64,000 nt of DNA from Paragordius varius (Eukaryota > Nematomorpha). Positions 22,146 to 35,419 of the stretch are shown here, one piece after another. The DNA is taken from positions 4,154,001 through 4,218,000 of the forward strand of contig OZ176050.1 in assembly GCA_964247055.1 (NCBI GenBank), given 5' to 3'. Below the pieces are notes generated by a model. It was given only the letters and a program-made list of their open reading frames with translations. It did no database searches and was not told the DNA's origin. The position numbers were made by a program, and so were the translations under genes. Within the stretch, counting starts at the first letter, position 1, and every line of letters begins with the position of its first letter.

Positions 22146-25100
22146 TTAACAATGCATAATGGTGTCGTGCTGTTGGTTTTGGGGCGAGTTATCAAAGAAA
22201 GTTACATCAAATTTTATCATAATGTCTGCAAATTAAATATCTTATAGTTTTATTTAATTGTCTATGCTTCAATCCAAATTGTATGGTCAATATTTTCCAA
22301 TTTTATTTAAAGGGATGACATTGTTTATATTTATCTTTAAGGTTTTGAAAGTTAAACCTTACTGTAGGCAATGCCCTTTCAAAAAACATAAGAAGGACGT
22401 AATTTATTAATAAACTTAGGCACTCACGTAAGCATATGATGCAAACAGTATTTGTTCATCCGTCAAATTAACACCTTTTATGGTGAGGTAATGGGACATC
22501 CGTTTATTCTGCATTTGGTTTTGGAATAGGTCCGTCCTATACATTTTGTAAGCCTATCATACATAAATAGTGTTTTGCAGAATATTTTTTTATTTAAATT
22601 AAATAATAATAATTTAAAATCTAAATGTAAAATGTCCAAGCCCCCTTTATATGATTCATGATATATATTACATCATCTTAATACGTTTTACAGCTATTTA
22701 CAAATAAAATATTAAAATGAGACAATTTATACTTAAATATCTATCAAGTCAATCAGAAACGAATGATTTAAAAGAATGGTTTTCAATAACGACTTATCAG
22801 CCAGCTTCTTATATTTTATTGGGTTTTGTCGATCCAGAATTCATGACCACCCTTTTTATTATCTAAAAGGTGGTGATTTTTTAACAAAATAGATAGTTTA
22901 TATTTGAAAAAGCAAACGAAAATATTTTTTATAAAAATTATATTTTAAAATATCATTTAAGAACGGCCGAAATGTACCTTAAGCGCAAATATAAGGCCAA
23001 ATATATCACTTAAATCCTCTTCGATAGCTGTGCGATTTAGATCATTCCACTAAATTTAGCATAAATTAGCAGAAACCTCTTTATAATAATTCCACTTATA
23101 TGTATCCAATTTGGATTTTACACACCGTGTATAATTGTAAAAATCTGTATGAGCTTTGGCATTCCAATGACTGGTCCCAAAATTTTCAGCCAAAATATCT
23201 GAATTAAACATTATATAAAATTTATCTAAGAATTGTTATACACCTCTGATATGATTTAAGTTTAATTTATATTAGAAATCCCTAACTTTTATTAACAGCT
23301 AATTGTACCGTAGATTATTAAACATTACAAATGGGAAAATGTTTATTTAAACAAAATTTAAATGGTAATTATATTTATTTGAAAAGAATATGTTCAATAC
23401 CATGTTCAATAAAGGAATGTGAATATTCGTGACCCATTGTTTTACCAATTCCCCCAAAAGTAACTGGCCTAAAAATTTTAGATTAAAATTAGGATTGGGT
23501 CTGAATTGTTATGAATGCATTTATAACTGTATTGTATGGATTTCACCCATAAAGTTATGAAATATATATGTATATAAATTATGTTAAAACTGGCCTTAAA
23601 CTACAAACAATCAAATGTAATCGCACTTTAAAACTAGTTAAAAGTTTTGAACATAGCTTAGATATGGGTTATATGGAGGTTGAAACTGTACTTATTGTAA
23701 GTATGCAACGCTAAAAGATAAGTAATTGGTAATAAATAATTTTAGTCTTTTTGACTGTTATCAGGTATTACATTAATTAGTGGTCAAAATTTAATTATTT
23801 TTATGAGTCAATAATCAACTCTAAAACTCTTACTGTAAATTTTGTAGACTAACATACGGGTATTGAAACATTGCTGGATAAATTTCTAGCAAATAATTAA
23901 TTGGTACCATAAATACCTATTTTATCTGTAGGGTAGGAGTAATAAAGCGCATTGATTGTGTCTATTCCCAGGGCCCAACTATTAACACATCAGTAATTAA
24001 ATATAATTTTTAAAAAATTATATATCATTAATCCATTAAACAATACTTATAATAAAAAAAGTACTATTTTTGGGCTTTAATACGATATCTATGCCATATT
24101 TAAGTGGATGCCTTATTCGAATAGAATGTCGATTTAAATTAATGGAAAAATGCTGCGAAAATTAACCATTAAAACTATATGTCTGTTGTACGGCCAATTG
24201 CTATCAAAATAGTATCGTTATATATCGCTGGTTGAAATTATTAGAAATTATTTTCAGCAAATTAAATCATAAACAAAAATAATAATAATCAAAATGCACA
24301 AAATTTACTCCATGTCATCTCGCTTAAAAAGTCTTTTGAATTGATTCCTCTGTTTCATGGCTAAGAGCTGGATGTTGTTTGCAAAAAAATCATCGGGATA
24401 AATGGTCAACTATATAAATAAAGGTACATTATAACAGATAATTTCAATATAAATTTTTTTAGCATTTTATAGGCTACAGTCACGAGCGATTTAATGACCA
24501 TTGCGATATTTAAATGGCTAAAAACTATTTATACATGTCAGTTGGTATATATAAAATTTTTTAATTTTATTTGTCACATAAAAATTATTATCCACACGAT
24601 ATTTCTTTCGACCAGGCGTCATTATCATTATACTGCCCCCTTTAATTAAACATGTAAATAATAAAAATGAATAATAACATGCCGACAGACATGTAAATTA
24701 AATCCTCTTTTAGCCATTTAAAATACCGAAATGGCCATTAATAGCTCTTTTCATTGTATCTACATGAACATAACCTACAAGTTTGGCCCCTTACTGACCG
24801 ACCATGCTCTTTATATATATAATATTAAAAAAATATTAATATAAATATTAGGTTTATCTATCGTACCTAATTTATTTAAAACTTTGAATCTAATTTATAT
24901 GCATAATTTGAATTTTTTGATCGATAATTATTTTTGAATCCAAACTATAAAAAATCAGTAAACAAAGTGTTTATAATTTTGCATGGTTGATTTTCAAGGG
25001 TTGGAGGAATGGTTTATGTAAAACCGGAATTATTTTCTTTTTTTGAAACCGTTTTTGAACAAAATTCAATTTATGGGAACCGTTTTTAGAAATATATCCA

Positions 25101-28100
25101 CTGTCCCTAACAGTGAAAAAAATTTAAATTTTGAACAAATTTATTTTTAAATGTTTAAACGGTAAACTTATTTTCTTATTTTGCTCTCCAATTTGAATCA
25201 TGTATTAAAATAATAAGAGATAGTGGAAAAATATGAAACTAGGACTAAAACAAATTTTGCCAAAAAATTGGAACCGTTTTTTAGTAAAAATCATTAAATT
25301 TAAACCAGATAAAATAAGAGCAATTAGGCGATAACAATTTTTAGTATATGATAATTTATTATATTCAAATACTTATTTTACATGGTTAGCCATATGCTGT
25401 TAAGGCGTATTTTTTTGATATTTTAAAGCATACTAGGATTGGTGTGGGCATGCATTATAAGTTAAATATATTCACCCAATTTCATGCCATAGAACATTCT
25501 TAGACATCAAAATTTGGTTAAAAAGTTTCCGTTTTAGCATAATCGCTACTTTAAACGATTCTTATTTTTACCTTTTCTAAATTATAACTGGATTTAAAAA
25601 AACAAATCCCGTTTCAATCGGTAACTAAAGTTTGGAAAACGTTAAAACCAAATATGATTGGACAATAGATTAGGCTAAATAAACATATTTTACCTTTTCA
25701 TAAATTTTATTCATATATTCCATATCTAACATGACTGGTGGAAATCCCAAGCGAACTTCTATATCATCAATCTATGAAGATACATAGTTTATAGGCTTTA
25801 AATATATTTGCATCTTCAAAATTAAATATTTTTTAATTGTCTTGTTGTAAAAATATATAATTTTAAAAAAATCCTAATTTTCAAACTTGTTATTGACTGT
25901 AAATGATTATACTAAAAGATTTCCTTTAGCTACTAAATTAATTGGATAAAAAACCAAAAACCAAATAAAATAGACAAATAAGCCTGCTTATTTTACCTCG
26001 TTTAGAAAATATTGAGATGTTATGAGATCTGAAAGTTTTTCACTGAAGGTTTCCACAATAGCTTTCTTTACATAATAATGGATCAATTGAATACTTTCAT
26101 ATACATCATTTGCCTATAGATATTAAAATAGAAGGGATTCAAAAAAGCATTTGGAATAAATGTATTAGTTTTTTTCTAGTTTCCAAGGGAAACAACCATA
26201 TTGTTGTATTGCGTCTTTAATTTTGTTAAAAAAAATAAGTAAATTTAAGTGACAAATTATGATTTTTTTTGGTTTTTCTTGCTTAAATCTTTATGCACAT
26301 TATGAACAAATATAAGTTGAAAAACTAAATCACATGAACGTTCCTTTATCTGTTAGCAAATCAAAAGACCCATAAATAATATGACCTTTACTATTGTCAT
26401 TTACTAATGTGCCAAATTCAGGGTCAAAACTCACCAGATTTCCGCATTCGTCACGTCATATGAGGAAAATAAAATCGTAAAACTCTCATTTTAGACCGGC
26501 TTTTTTTAATATTTTCCGCCATAAGTTTAAATTTCTGAATCAAAATGGTTAAAACGTTTAAATCAAAAATGGTTTGTAGACTGGATTTTGATTAAAAATA
26601 TTTATAATTATGTTAAGTTATATATATAAATATAAAAAATAAAACTTTATCTATGGATATGTTTGAGTTTTGGAGACTTTTGTGAAACAACAAAATGGAA
26701 AGGGGCAAAGGAAAGGCTTTTTGGGTTCGAATGCGACAAAATTCATCGTCTAAACTTATGGATTCATCATACATGTGATATACCATCATCCACAACACAT
26801 AATCATGTAGGATACTAAATATATTCCTATAAAAAATTATTTTTCAACTTAACACCGGATGGTTTATATTGTTGGTATTGAGCTATTAATTTGGATAATT
26901 CTCTAACATATTTGGGATTAGTTGTGCATATCTTAAATTTTGCAAATTGATTTTTTTCGATATCAACCATATCATTCAGTGCGTCCATAAAAAATGTCCA
27001 ATTCAGCTATACATACATAAATGCATATTTTAATATGCTAGAGTTTTTTTTATAGGGATACAATACAATAAATGTTTTCTTACGAATGATACATCCGATT
27101 TATTAATTTCATATTGACACACAATACGTTGTTTGGAATTCGTAATATTAGCACCATCATTCTCATTATTTTCTTCTGTAAGGTATGTTTGTAGTCCTGG
27201 CATTATCTATTGAATATGTTATGGCATATATTAATTAGCCAGTTACATATTATATATAAAAATAAAAATCTTAGAGTTGTGTTAATTACTTTAGCCAATT
27301 TTAATTCCAGTTCAAATAAGTTTGAAAGATTATTTATGTCAACATTAACATAATCAGAACCATATATGGTTCGAATGAGAACCATTGCATTCGCCATGAA
27401 GACACGGAACGGGTCATACTCATTGATTGTAACATTCTTATAGGACAGAGTTGGCGGTAAAATAGTTTCAGTCGGGAATATTTCCGGAATTTCCTCATCT
27501 TCCAAAATAAATCTTGGTAGTATTGAATCATCTTTGAAATTAATTTTTAATTAAAAGTTTTAAAGCAATTTTATACATTGTATTAATCGGAAATTATTGA
27601 AGTACAAAAGATTTTTTATTCGTATTTAAGGCCATTTCAGAACCTGTTCTTTGAAACAACTTGTATAATAGCGTTTTTTAACAAATTTTAAAACAAAATA
27701 TTAAGAGTTTGTTACACACAATTGTAGTTAACTTACTTTTAGGAACATAATGCGACGGGTTTCCCAACATCAGAGAACCGGGCCTGATGTTAATTATCAA
27801 TTCCTTGTTAGCGTCACCAGAAAAGTCTAGAAAACTATCATGGATGAATTGGGAAGTTGCTAAACTATCTATTTCCTTGTTATTTTTTCCAATAGTTATT
27901 TGAACGAAAATTGGTAGATTGTAATGAAGTAAGGCTGTAATCAAAAGTTTAGATAATTTGTTTCCATTTACAAACGCATTAGTAGCATTAGATTTTAGAA
28001 AAGAAAATCCACCCATTCTGTTAATAAAATTAACAAGATTGGGAATGGAATTTGAAGTTGTGCTTTGCGAATCATTGGTTGTGTTTTGGAAAACCATCTT

Positions 28101-29502
28101 AGTGATGCCATTATTATTAGGCAAAGATGTTTTATGAGACAAATTAGTTGCAGCAATGCATGATTTGTGATAGTTGTATACTTTATCAAAAATGTCCATG
28201 CCTTGTGGGTGACGTTGCTCTGTAATTAAGAGATTAAAACTAACAAACTTCTATGAATTATATAATTTGTAAGAATGTAATCAAAGTGTTGGCCATTTTG
28301 TTTATAAATTATTAGTTTTTAATTCAAAATGACTATAATTATATAATATCGAAAATGAAACTTAATTGAAAGAAATAAATATTGGTACTGATAAAAATTA
28401 TGGCAAAAATATTGAGGTATGTGCAGGGTTAACTTATTGGTCACATAATTTATAATATATAATTCAAAAAAACGGATTAACATTACAAAAGGTTCATCAA
28501 AATATTTGATCATGATTCCGATTATGTTAAATGTATAAAATAAGTGTAAAAAGATTGTTTTGGATATTTATTATCTACGTGGAATCAGTTAGAAATTAAT
28601 TTTTAATGATGAGAGGTGGGTAAAATTTTGGGGACCTATTTCTAGCTTATATGTGACCTAATCTCTGGATATAGGGAATAAGCGGTTTTCAGATTTCAAA
28701 AAATGGGCTCAAACGCCCTGAGATATTAATGAAAAACCAAAATGCGCCAAACTAATTACGATAACAACTTTTAAATTAAGGGTAAACGCTTATTTATTAC
28801 ATGTATTTGCATAATGTTTGGATATAAACTGGTGTCCCGAATATAACTCCGATTCCATTTAATTTATAAAATATTTTTGGGATGGAAAAGTTAACAAGTT
28901 TGATCGAAGTATAATTATAAACTTGGGTAAAATTTTGCAAAAGGTTTTGTCTTAAATAGGAAATTTCTGATATAATAAAAATGTTTAATCTTAAACGACT
29001 TTAAAAATTTATGTTACTTTGAATATGACCATGTTTTATAAATTCATATTATAGCAATATATGATATAAAATTAATATTATAGCAAGATTTTGATAATAT
29101 ATAGCAAAACACTAATCAGTTATTTTAAGCCCTTTAGTTTTCTGCATTTATATCCGTTATATGGAGTTCGATTTACTTAAGTGTTATTAAGGATTTTTTA
29201 TTTAATCTAGAGTTTACCAAAAAGTACAAGCTGTATCCCAATTATTTTACATATTATATAGTTTAGTAAAGGATTACCTTGAAAGAAATTTTTAACGATA
29301 GCTGTAACTTTGTTTTCTACACGAGATTTTTGACTCCATAAAATTGTTGTGTTACTATTTGAAGCTGACATTTGTTCCTTTAAAAGTAAACCGTGACAAA
29401 CGAATTCATAAAAATCGTAACAAGGATCAACAATGGCTTCCTTCATGGAATCAATTAATTCTATGTTACATTCGCTCAGGGTACATTCATATTGGTTTAT
29501 GT
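22146..29502 (-). CDS. M13 (neprilysin / endothelin-converting-enzyme-like) zinc metallopeptidase, N-terminus not found
   Basis: Exons on the minus strand: 29278-29502, 27737-28219, 27290-27531, 27084-27206, 26849-27006, 26646-26814, 25997-26113, 25694-25771, 24309-24409, 23917-23978, 23653-23690, 23401-23468, 23122-23198, 22978-23049, 22428-22553, then less certain 22363-22375 and 22146-22225. Recognisable M13 landmarks in order: DPCYDFYEFVCHG (start of ectodomain), LNWTFFMDAL, INALYYSYPTDKI (substrate-binding NAFY-like), QPPYNP, GGIGKTMGHEYSHSF (zinc site HExxH), HW (from DWW) and EEDLSD (third zinc ligand, normally GENIAD). The family cleaves short peptides outside the cell, anchored by an N-terminal TM. 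That cytoplasmic/TM exon was not found upstream. The WxxC-containing exon expected near 26340-26480 is unclear, and the 23653/23401 junction does not keep phase. It may be active but divergent, or decaying. Confidence 0.8.
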
Positions 29503-30820
29503 CTAAATAATGATGTATTTATTAACTAATAATTGATATCTTTTGTTATCCAAAATGGCTATTGAAAATTGTATTATTTAATAAAAAATAGTATATCGTG
29601 TAAATGAAATTTTTGAAACCAGACCAGTTTTTTGATTGACCTAAGATGGATCATGCTTATAATTAACTAAGAGGATCCGTTTACTTGTCCCTTGTAAGAA
29701 GATAAAACGCTTTAGATATGAGTTTTTTGTGGTAAATATATTATCATATATTGATGATCACCAAATCATAGGTTACCAACTTTAAATTGTAGACTTCACA
29801 TTAATATCTTAAAATTACATTATCTTTGATAAATTTATTTTGATGATGACTTCTGCCCTGTGGGGCGTCGTTTTGACGTAGTCGAAACAATGTGAGAGAA
29901 TCGGTATAATATCTTATATTAAATTTTTACCATATGAATTAATTGTCCAAATGATCTAAATATCCATACCCATCCTACTACATGGCTCTTCATCTTTGTA
30001 TTAATTTTGTGCCGTTATACTAATTTTCTAGCAAAGTTAATTTTGTATACAAAACAGTCGGACAAAATTTAACGATATTTTATCGGACATTTTTTTTTAC
30101 AAATTAGGCGTATTTTTACGGAGTGATGCGACGCCATCAATAACTAATATAAATGGTTTAACCATGTTGAGGCATTTATCAAGAATAATGGCCTTATTTG
30201 AATTATATGGATCTAAGCCTGTTTGGAACCGCTTGAACATAATTTTAGAATATTGTCAATTTATTTTGCTAAAAAGGTTGGAATTAAACAGTTTTTAATT
30301 TAAGAGTAATCGACTATAATCGTTGTTTAGGAAGTTTAAATGTCTATAGTAGAAGATTAAGGGTCTTAAATTTACCGGAAATCTCTCTAAAGCCATGATT
30401 TTTAAGGGAAGTCGTTATTTACATGGGTGGGTGGAGGGGGTCAGACTCAGGGCCTAATTTACCTTTTATAAGTAAATACTTGGGATTCAGATTGAATTAA
30501 TATGGCTCCTTACGTTATTTTGAAAACATGCTTTGAAGATATATCTTGGGGTACTTAATTTTTTTGACTGGTTGTGGGAAAAGGGCCCAGTTTGACCAAG
30601 ATTGGCGCATCCGTAATGCATGAAAATATTAATCTATGAATCAAAATAAGTCTACTACCATTTTTCCAAAAAAATGCTAAAACACAAGGGGACAAGGAGT
30701 GGGACTGAACACAAAGCCTACTCTATAAACGAATTTGAGCATCAAAATAATAAATGGTTATAAAATACTTATTATTGATAAATGGGCTTTTTGCAATTTA
30801 TATATAGATTTAAATTAATT

Positions 30821-30866
<46 letters not shown>

Positions 30867-32554
30867 TATCAAATAATATCATACCATTAATTGAGCCTGA
30901 TCCAGATAAGGGTTGCTCGTTTCCATTCTTCTATTGTAAAAAAATGACTAAAACAATTAAAAAATATGAAAAAATAAAATTTTTACACCATATTTAACAC
31001 TTAATTTGTTTGAAAGTATTTTGGCATTTGCTTAAGTCTAAATATTAAATTTTATATTAATCCAATTAATATTTTATTCATATTATGTAGATCTTTTTGC
31101 AAAAATTAGCGATAAAAAATATTTATGAAAGCAAAAAAATTAAAATAAGTTTTGGGACAAAATCTGCTACATCGATAAAAATTCATATTAAGTTATATAT
31201 TTTTTTCAAATGATTCTTCCTAAAGATCTTGTTAATTTTTTATTATTTTTGGCTGTTAGTCGTATTGTGAAATTTAACATATTTCAGCCTTTAATATAAT
31301 TCATTCAGTTTATTGTTCAATTTATTTTAAACTTTCAAATGGAATATCAATAAAAGGTGAAAATTTAGTAAGATATGTTTAAAAAATTTTAATGAAGTGA
31401 CATGATACCATTTAATATATTAATTTTGCTATGATAGAAGGACCTGTTTTCCAAATTACTACAATTTTTAATAAAGTATTTGATGCGACTCCCTTCTCTC
31501 TAATCACTCTTCTCTTATAATACTGTATCTGAATACAAATCATTTGACTTTAAATTAGCAAAGATGAAATTAAATAGATTTTGTGAATATCCAAAAAATC
31601 AACATTTAAGCCTAATTTATAATAAAAAATCCCGCCGCTTTGAAGTTGTATAAATTTAGATAAGGAGACAATATATCAATCGTTTATTTTCGAATTCTTA
31701 ACTCATCTAAAGCTGGTACCCCATACGAAGTTTATCGTTCGCTTGCAATTGAAAGTAAATTAAATCCAAAATTTAACAAAAAAATTATTTATAATTCCTA
31801 GGATACAGTTTAAGATTCATAGTTTTAGTTATTGTATCAAAAAATGGAGATTTTTCAAATGTCAAAGTATCTATACCCTTGTCATAAAATGCAAAAAATT
31901 TTTGGGAAAGGGACATTTTACACCTGTCATATTTATATATTTGGGTAATATATTTTTACTCGTTCATTCTTTTTTTAATATAAGCTTTGAGATGATTATA
32001 TAATATATTATAATGTTATTCTAATATCTAATCTATTATTTAGATGTTATTTAGGGGGCGACATTATAATATTTACAATATAATTATTCAAATTTAGATT
32101 GGTAAATGGTATAATCTTTTAAAGTTGTTTATTAATTTGTTGTACTTTAAAATATTTTCTTTAGAATGTGCTCACACATTGAGCATCATCAAAACAAAAT
32201 GTTAAATCATATTTTTTATATTGTGTGGTTAAATAAATAAATAAACATTTTAATAACAAAGGTCATTAAAATATATTAATATCATGTAATTTGTGTTAAT
32301 CTTGTTGGATAAGGAGCAGCCCCCATGACAGAACTATATTTTAACGGTACTAAAACACTCGGTGTCATTTATTTAATAAACCAAAGAATGAAAACGATAT
32401 GTTTAGGTAGGTGGGGATTTAACCAGGAAAAAATATAAACCGATTTGACGCTTAAAAATGGACAAATCCCTGTAAAATTAGAAAGAAAAAAAATAATTTA
32501 ATCAAATAATTATAATTGTAACCAAATCAACTTATAGAAATTTAAACTTTATTC
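29503..32554. other. Gap upstream of the M13 exons; TA microsatellite at 30821-30868
   Basis: The missing N-terminal exon(s) of the M13 gene should lie here if they are in the window, but I could not identify a signal-anchor exon. A pure TA tract of about 45 bp is present; the 71-codon open frame across it is an artefact. The remainder is unassigned. Confidence 0.4.
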
Positions 32555-34332
32555 CAGTGGCGTACCGAGCATTTGCGGCGCCAGGGGCATAAAACTTTTG
32601 TGGCGTGCCCCCCCCCCCGCTTTTTTTAAAAAAAGCCAATAAAACAATTTAGAAAAAAAATACAAACGTTGTAACTTAAACACCATAGAGACAGCACAGT
32701 CATATAAATTTTAAATCTATTAAATATATATAATTATATGATATTAAATTTATTCATTTTTAAATACATAAATATTCTAATAAATTCTATAATATGGAAA
32801 TTATATATATCAATAAAATTTTGTTGCATATATTGAATTGATCTTATGATAATGGCAACAATAATGATTTAAAAAATCATTTAGGCTAATGTGACCAGAT
32901 ATTTTGAACTTGGACGCAGTACAAAATTAAAACATACTTTGCCTGTTTTTACACCATCGGTGTGGCATTTTACACAGTTTCCACAAAAAAAATTGCAAAA
33001 GGTGCGCAATTTTTTCAAATATATTTTTTGGTGAAAGCTAAATGCTTTATTTCAAAAAATAGCACTAAAATATAACATAAACTACATATAAAAAAAATAT
33101 TTTTAAAATATTTTAAATTTTCAGATGTGGGCTCTGAAAGTTCCAAATATTTTGGTTCTTTTACAATAAACTGTTCTCTTAAAATAAACGCGAAAATTCC
33201 GACATTGTGCAATTTTAAATATATACTTAATTTTGATACCAATTATATATATTTTTTAAAAATGCAGACTTTTAAAAATTAATTTTTATATAAATTTTGT
33301 TCAAGCGTACTTCGTATTATTTTTAACATGATGAAAACATAAACGGTTAAGATGTTATGACATTTATATATAATTCGATAATATCTCAATCAAAATTTTG
33401 ATTAAATATTCGTTCGTTTTCTAATTTATGTTAAATAAAAATTGTGTTTTTTTACAAAAATTCACCAAAATTTGCAAAAAACCTTTAAATTAAAAATCTG
33501 AACCTATAGTAATGTTCAACATCATCGAATTATTTAGAAAAAGGGAATTATTATATCTTAAAGCGTTACATCGTTTCCATCATGCTTCAAAATAATAGGA
33601 AGTTAGCTTCAACAAAATATCTCAAATTTGTTTATACAAAAAATAAGGAAACTAATAAAAATTAAAGTTTAGGTATAAAAATTAAGTAATATCATACCTC
33701 ACATTTAATATGTATAGAAAACGTAAAAACTCCTAATTTTTTAATACGTAAAAATAGTTATTTCGAAATCATAGGCCATATATAATAAATTGTATATAAT
33801 ATGTTACGGGAATAACAATTTTCTATATAATTTTCCGTTTGTTAATTATAAGAAGAAAAGAACTTTCTAAACTTGATCAAACATTTATTAAAGTATCATA
33901 AATAGCCTGAATCTTACGTTTTGAAGTCCGAGATTTATAGTTTCGCCACTGCGAAAGCACAATCTTAAGTTTTATGTATGACACGAGCAGAAAATAAATT
34001 ATTAACCAATTAAAAATAGGCCAATCTTAGTTTTTTACCGAATGAACCATTTCTTTTCAAATTATGGGGTTATTTTAACAGAGGGTACTATTATTAAGTT
34101 CTATAATTTTTTTAATAAATAAAAGGTAATTAATATATATTTATAAAAAAATTAAATTTTTTTAATTTCAAAAAGCAGTACAAAAGTGAGTGCAGTACAG
34201 GCGGAGTTTTTTTCTGAAAATCCAGTACTCTACTGCGAAAAACAGCCTATCTGGTCACATTAATTTAGGCGCCCCTAAAGAACGGCGCCCGGGGCATGAT
34301 GCACCCCCTTGCCCCCCTTCGGTACGCCCCTG
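32555..34332. mobile_element. Outer hAT element, non-autonomous, split by another hAT insertion
   Basis: Termini CAGTGGCGTACCGA and (reverse-complemented) CAGGGGCGTACCGA match at 13 of 14 positions. They are flanked on both sides by the identical 8-mer CTTTATTC (32547-32554 and 34333-34340), the hAT target-duplication length. G/C-rich blocks (GGCGCC, long C run) lie just inside the ends, unlike the AT-rich surroundings. Only about 400 bp belongs to this element; the rest is the inner insertion. No transposase frame. Confidence 0.85.
32887..34262. mobile_element. Inner hAT-like element (1376 bp) nested in the outer one
   Basis: Inverted termini TAATGTGACCAGATA / TATCTGGTCACATTA are flanked by a perfect 8-bp duplication ATTTAGGC (32879-32886 and 34263-34270). 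The 8-bp target size puts it with hAT although it begins with TA rather than CA. The body has no credible transposase; open frames at 33015-33242 (-) and 34190-34543 (+) have no family resemblance. It inserted after the outer element was already in place. Confidence 0.8.
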
Positions 34333-34786
34333 CTTTATTCCAATATTGTGCCTTTGTTTTAAATTCCGTGCTAAACATTTAGAAATTTTTGATTATTTAG
34401 CGGTTGTTAAAAGATTAAATCCAAACCTGCAAATACACAATATGCGTATATATCTAATAATCCAACTAATTTGGAAAGTACACTTAATAGCTAACATTTT
34501 CCGTCGACAAATATCTGTTGATCATAAGCAATTAAGTATATAACGGATAATAATCATATATTTGTTTATAAAATAAAATATTACTAAAAGGTTGAGTAAT
34601 GAATCACCCGAAGAATAATTAAAAGAATTCATTAAATAAAGGTGATAACAAATCAACAAAAGTATATGAAACATTTTATATAAAAATTTATTATGCATGT
34701 AAGTTTAATATAAATAATTTTAGTATAAGTAAAATTATTGCAATAGTTTACATTTTTGTACTATAAACAAACGTTGAATAATGTGA

Positions 34787-35296
34787 TTATCTGGCTTTAT
34801 TTTTGGCGAATTGAGAAAACCCTTGGTTTAGTAATTCTTTAGTTAAACCTCCACTTTTAATATAGATACAAGTGACTCCGTAAGGTTGAAGATCTTTGAT
34901 ATTTCGATACTCATCATCAAAAAAGAGCATGTCTTGGTAAGCGATCCCACTATCTTTATGAAATTTTTGAAAATGTTTAATCTTTGAAGAGGGATATATT
35001 TCTTTGTAGGTAAAATATTTGTTCCAGCCGTAAAAATTAAGTAATTGTTCAGAATATTCTGGCATTGTAGTACGTGAAGCTGCTCCTAAAACGTAACCTT
35101 GATCAAGGAGGTCATCTAAAATTTTAATAACCCCTGGATATGGCTTTAATTCAAGCCCAGTGGCGTCATAAACTTTTCCGTTACGCTTAGAAAAGGGTCC
35201 TTCCACCGTCCAATCGACATGAAATGGCCATAAAGTATCATCCAAATCAAATATTATAAGCTTAGGTTTCGGATCCGTTTTGTCGTCAACGCACAT
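34787..35296 (-). CDS. MDP1: Magnesium-dependent phosphatase 1 (HAD superfamily, 169 aa)
   Basis: A single exon of the normal family length. HAD motifs are complete: FDLDDTLWPF with the nucleophile and acid Asp (residues about 15-24), AASRT (motif II), SSKIKHF with the motif III Lys, and FFDDE (motif IV). MDP1 hydrolyses phosphotyrosine and may act on protein-bound glycated or sugar-phosphate groups in the cytosol; its in vivo substrate is not settled. The start ATG at 35296 gives MCVDDKTDPKPKLIIFDLDD, right-sized. It is transcribed away from MARCHF5, with 123 bp between the two start codons, so the two probably share one promoter region. Confidence 0.95.
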   Translation of the reverse strand: MCVDDKTDPKPKLIIFDLDDTLWPFHVDWTVEGPFSKRNGKVYDATGLELKPYPGVIKILDDLLDQGYVLGAASRTTMPEYSEQLLNFYGWNKYFTYKEIYPSSKIKHFQKFHKDSGIAYQDMLFFDDEYRNIKDLQPYGVTCIYIKSGGLTKELLNQGFSQFAKNKAR

Positions 35297-35419
35297 TTCG
35301 GTTACGTCAAATCATCAAACTTTAGCATTTAAAAATGCCAAATATGTAACGCTTTTGTGTTTAACCAAAATAGTATTAGCAAATCATTATCCATATTTTG
35401 GGTTTAAAAATTTATAAAT
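35297..35419. promoter_or_regulatory. Short head-to-head promoter region of MDP1 and MARCHF5 with a CRE-like site
   Basis: Only 123 bp separate the two divergent start codons. TTACGTCA (35302-35309), the reverse complement of TGACGTAA, is a near-consensus CRE/ATF bZIP site. Promoter function is inferred from gene layout alone. Confidence 0.45.

Noticed and set aside
30782-30997. 71-codon open frame
   Set aside because: Much of it is a translated TA microsatellite (repeated Tyr-Ile).
34190-34543. 117-codon open frame
   Set aside because: It begins in the inner hAT element, crosses the outer hAT end and runs into unique sequence; no transposase motif.
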